IMG/VR virus record: IMGVR_UViG_3300012012_001194
Location: 37,504 to 101,503 of that record
DNA length: 64,000 bases
Source of the DNA: a virus
Strand: one strand, 5' to 3'
Both the position numbers and the translations under genes were made by a program. A model generated the notes under the pieces. That model saw nothing but the letters and a program-made list of their open reading frames with translations, did no database searches and was not told where the DNA came from. Positions 62,891-64,000 of the stretch are shown here, one piece after another. Every line of letters starts with the position of its first letter. The first letter of the stretch is position 1.

Positions 62891-63714
62891 GGGGCTACCC
62901 TCAATGCGCCTTTACCAGCCCGCTTAATATTAGGATGCCTAGTCACACCTCGATAATGAAAGACAAAGCTAGAACAAGCAACAGCAGTAGTAAACCCTAG
63001 CTTACGCCAGCGCCCAATCAACTCGTCCTCGTTCTTAACCATCTTGAACTTAGGGTTGTAAAAGGCCCCAATAGAATTGTAGGCCCCAGCCAGCCAAGTA
63101 GAGCTTGAAGCTGCCATACAGAACCCATTAAGAAGTGAATGATCTACCTTACCAGAGTGATTAAGGATGAGCTCAGATGAGACCGCTTTAAGGTACTCAT
63201 CCGAGTCATCTACTTTGTAGTTACGGCAATAGTGCTTGACGTTCTGCTTACTCCTGTGCCCCGGTGCATTCGTCGTCGGCCCCACTGCGTTTACGCCTTT
63301 TGCGAGAGCTTCTACGATTCCCTTGCTCCACATCGGGGGAAACTTCAGGTCTGAGTTCCCTGTCACTATTATCTGGCACTTGTTCTCCAGAGCAAGCTGT
63401 ATCCCCTTGTTCCACGACCGGGTTAGGTTCTTGTCGTTCTTCGGGAACCGATGCAGCAGAAACTGGCTCTTCGGATACTTCGCCCAATCCGCAAGGTTCC
63501 ATTGAGGACTCCCGTCGTCCACAAGAATCACTAGGCAGTTCGCAGTGTTCTTCAGGCAGCTTTCCACAGCTATTTTTGCATATGCGAACTGGTTGTACGT
63601 CGGTATTATCACCGCAATCTTGGGCTGGGATGCCGCAAGGGGCGTCGAGCTCAGAACAAGGTTCTTCTTCTGGAAACGGGGCGGCTGCAGGAACGCTGAC
63701 CTCCTCTGGCTCAA
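62887..63714 (-). CDS. GT-A glycosyltransferase, family 2, in a long frame overlap
   Basis: The open frame gives up to 275 residues from a TTG at 63714, but no ATG and no good ribosome site mark the start; the recognisable domain begins at about residue 30 with KIAVIIPTYNQFAYAKIAVE. VILVDDGSPQWNLADW (about 58) and IIVTGNSDLKFPP (about 115, N-S-D near DxD) fit GT2. Positions 63248-63714 are shared with another open minus-strand frame. Either the two proteins overlap or a frameshift joins them. Codons in the overlap use more C and G at third positions than the rest of the window. Confidence 0.7.
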   Translation of the reverse strand: MSQRRSAFLQPPRFQKKNLVLSSTPLAASQPKIAVIIPTYNQFAYAKIAVESCLKNTANCLVILVDDGSPQWNLADWAKYPKSQFLLHRFPKNDKNLTRSWNKGIQLALENKCQIIVTGNSDLKFPPMWSKGIVEALAKGVNAVGPTTNAPGHRSKQNVKHYCRNYKVDDSDEYLKAVSSELILNHSGKVDHSLLNGFCMAASSSTWLAGAYNSIGAFYNPKFKMVKNEDELIGRWRKLGFTTAVACSSFVFHYRGVTRHPNIKRAGKGALRVAP

Positions 63715-64000
63715 CTGTGTTAATCATAGGAATGGACTCAGGAACAGAGTCAAGGTAAGTGACGTCAAGGAAGGTAAGGTCTGGCATTACCTCTTGTGGT
63801 TCTGGGTCAGCTGGCATCCCAGCCTCAGCTAGCAAAATAGACTCCAAGCCACCTAACTTAGCTGGGGTTAGCTGAGCAGCGCACGACACCAATAGGCATT
63901 GAACATTGACTGGCCAAGAACCGTTAGAGTAAGGGTCTTGATTAATAACATCAATAGGAGACGCTACTTCAACAGTAATCCCATAATCACTCTTTAAAAG
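63248..64000 (-). CDS. Acidic Pro/Ser/Cys-rich protein tail, N-terminus off the right edge
   Basis: The frame is open for 250 codons from the right edge to TTA at 63248. Outside the overlap (63715-64000) it is the plausible coding frame, reading LLKSDYGITVEVASPIDVIN and continuing normally. Inside the overlap it becomes rich in Pro, Glu, Ser and Cys (EEEPCSELDAPCG, ICKNSCGKLPEEHC), ending in a basic RRSSRKRRKRSG stretch, as expected if it merely reads across the glycosyltransferase. The true protein may end earlier by frameshifting into the transferase. The annotation is partial and uncertain. Confidence 0.45.
   Translation of the reverse strand, partial: LLKSDYGITVEVASPIDVINQDPYSNGSWPVNVQCLLVSCAAQLTPAKLGGLESILLAEAGMPADPEPQEVMPDLTFLDVTYLDSVPESIPMINTVEPEEVSVPAAAPFPEEEPCSELDAPCGIPAQDCGDNTDVQPVRICKNSCGKLPEEHCELPSDSCGRRESSMEPCGLGEVSEEPVSAASVPEERQEPNPVVEQGDTACSGEQVPDNSDRELRPEVSPDVEQGNRRSSRKRRKRSGADDECTGAQE

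Noticed and set aside
63264-63758. Plus-strand 164-residue Ser/Gly-rich frame
   Set aside because: It is the mirror of the skewed overlap region, with no ribosome site and no domain.

Overview
The window reads as part of the genome of a large tailed bacteriophage (Caudoviricetes, jumbo or huge class). It has capsid assembly genes, dozens of probable virion proteins, a phage-encoded multisubunit RNA polymerase, PhoH, a class II ribonucleotide reductase and glycan genes, and no ribosomal, central metabolic or replication housekeeping genes. Coding is dense and almost wholly on the minus strand, with short or overlapping junctions (TAATG, ATGA). The ribonucleotide reductase is the only clear plus-strand gene. 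TAG, TAA and TGA all act as stops, so the code looks standard. The host is not shown; small envelope proteins and LPS-like sugar genes suggest a Gram-negative.

Layout, left to right (transcription mostly runs right to left). 1-8.3 kb: head assembly, with a probable major capsid protein cut by the left edge, a decoration-like protein, an acidic scaffold-like protein, a prohead protease with a Cys-rich insertion, and glycine-rich virion proteins. 8.3-26.1 kb: virion proteins around an RNA polymerase of unusual layout. One 1491-residue chain fuses a beta-like subunit to the N-terminal half of beta' (including DFDGD), and the C-terminal half of beta' (bridge helix and trigger loop) is a separate gene 4.8 kb away. 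A poxvirus NPH-I-like SNF2 ATPase directly follows the fusion. 26.2-31.4 kb: NrdJ, then an accessory zone of small envelope genes, an HNH-type protein and a 2OG-Fe(II) oxygenase, with shared promoter and terminator motifs. 31.7-38.1 kb: a cupin, PhoH, a C39 peptidase and four proteins with the same C-terminal KPKGRR-type tail. 38.2-43.2 kb: sugar genes (KpsC/S-like transferase, AsnB-type amidotransferase, a DegT-family enzyme with His in place of Lys, and a glycosyltransferase).

43.2-54 kb is the most unusual coding region. Six proteins carry the same roughly 16-residue leader (MNRLEKAAAFGAMMGK type, followed by x-A), twice inside a longer open frame. The linked bodies are diverse: three zincin-type HExxH sites, an ADP-ribosyltransferase-like domain, and next to them a 728-residue polyprotein-like chain containing a perfect Nudix box. 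I infer a leader-tagged set of cargo proteins packaged into the capsid and trimmed by the prohead protease at K-x-A, comparable in logic to T4 internal proteins and Alt. 54-59.7 kb holds a methyltransferase, a very acidic protein, a 976-residue virion protein and small genes. 60.2-60.8 kb is a roughly 600-base noncoding locus with its own promoter, terminator, internal duplication and possible pseudoknot: a candidate large ornate RNA. 60.8-64 kb is a second glycan cluster with a long overlap between two reading frames.

Two genome-wide signals cut across these regions: ten copies of the palindrome TGGAGACGTCTCCA, inside and between genes, and five promoters of form CTTAAT-N13-GCGTCATAAT. Product names rest on motifs read by eye, without database searches.
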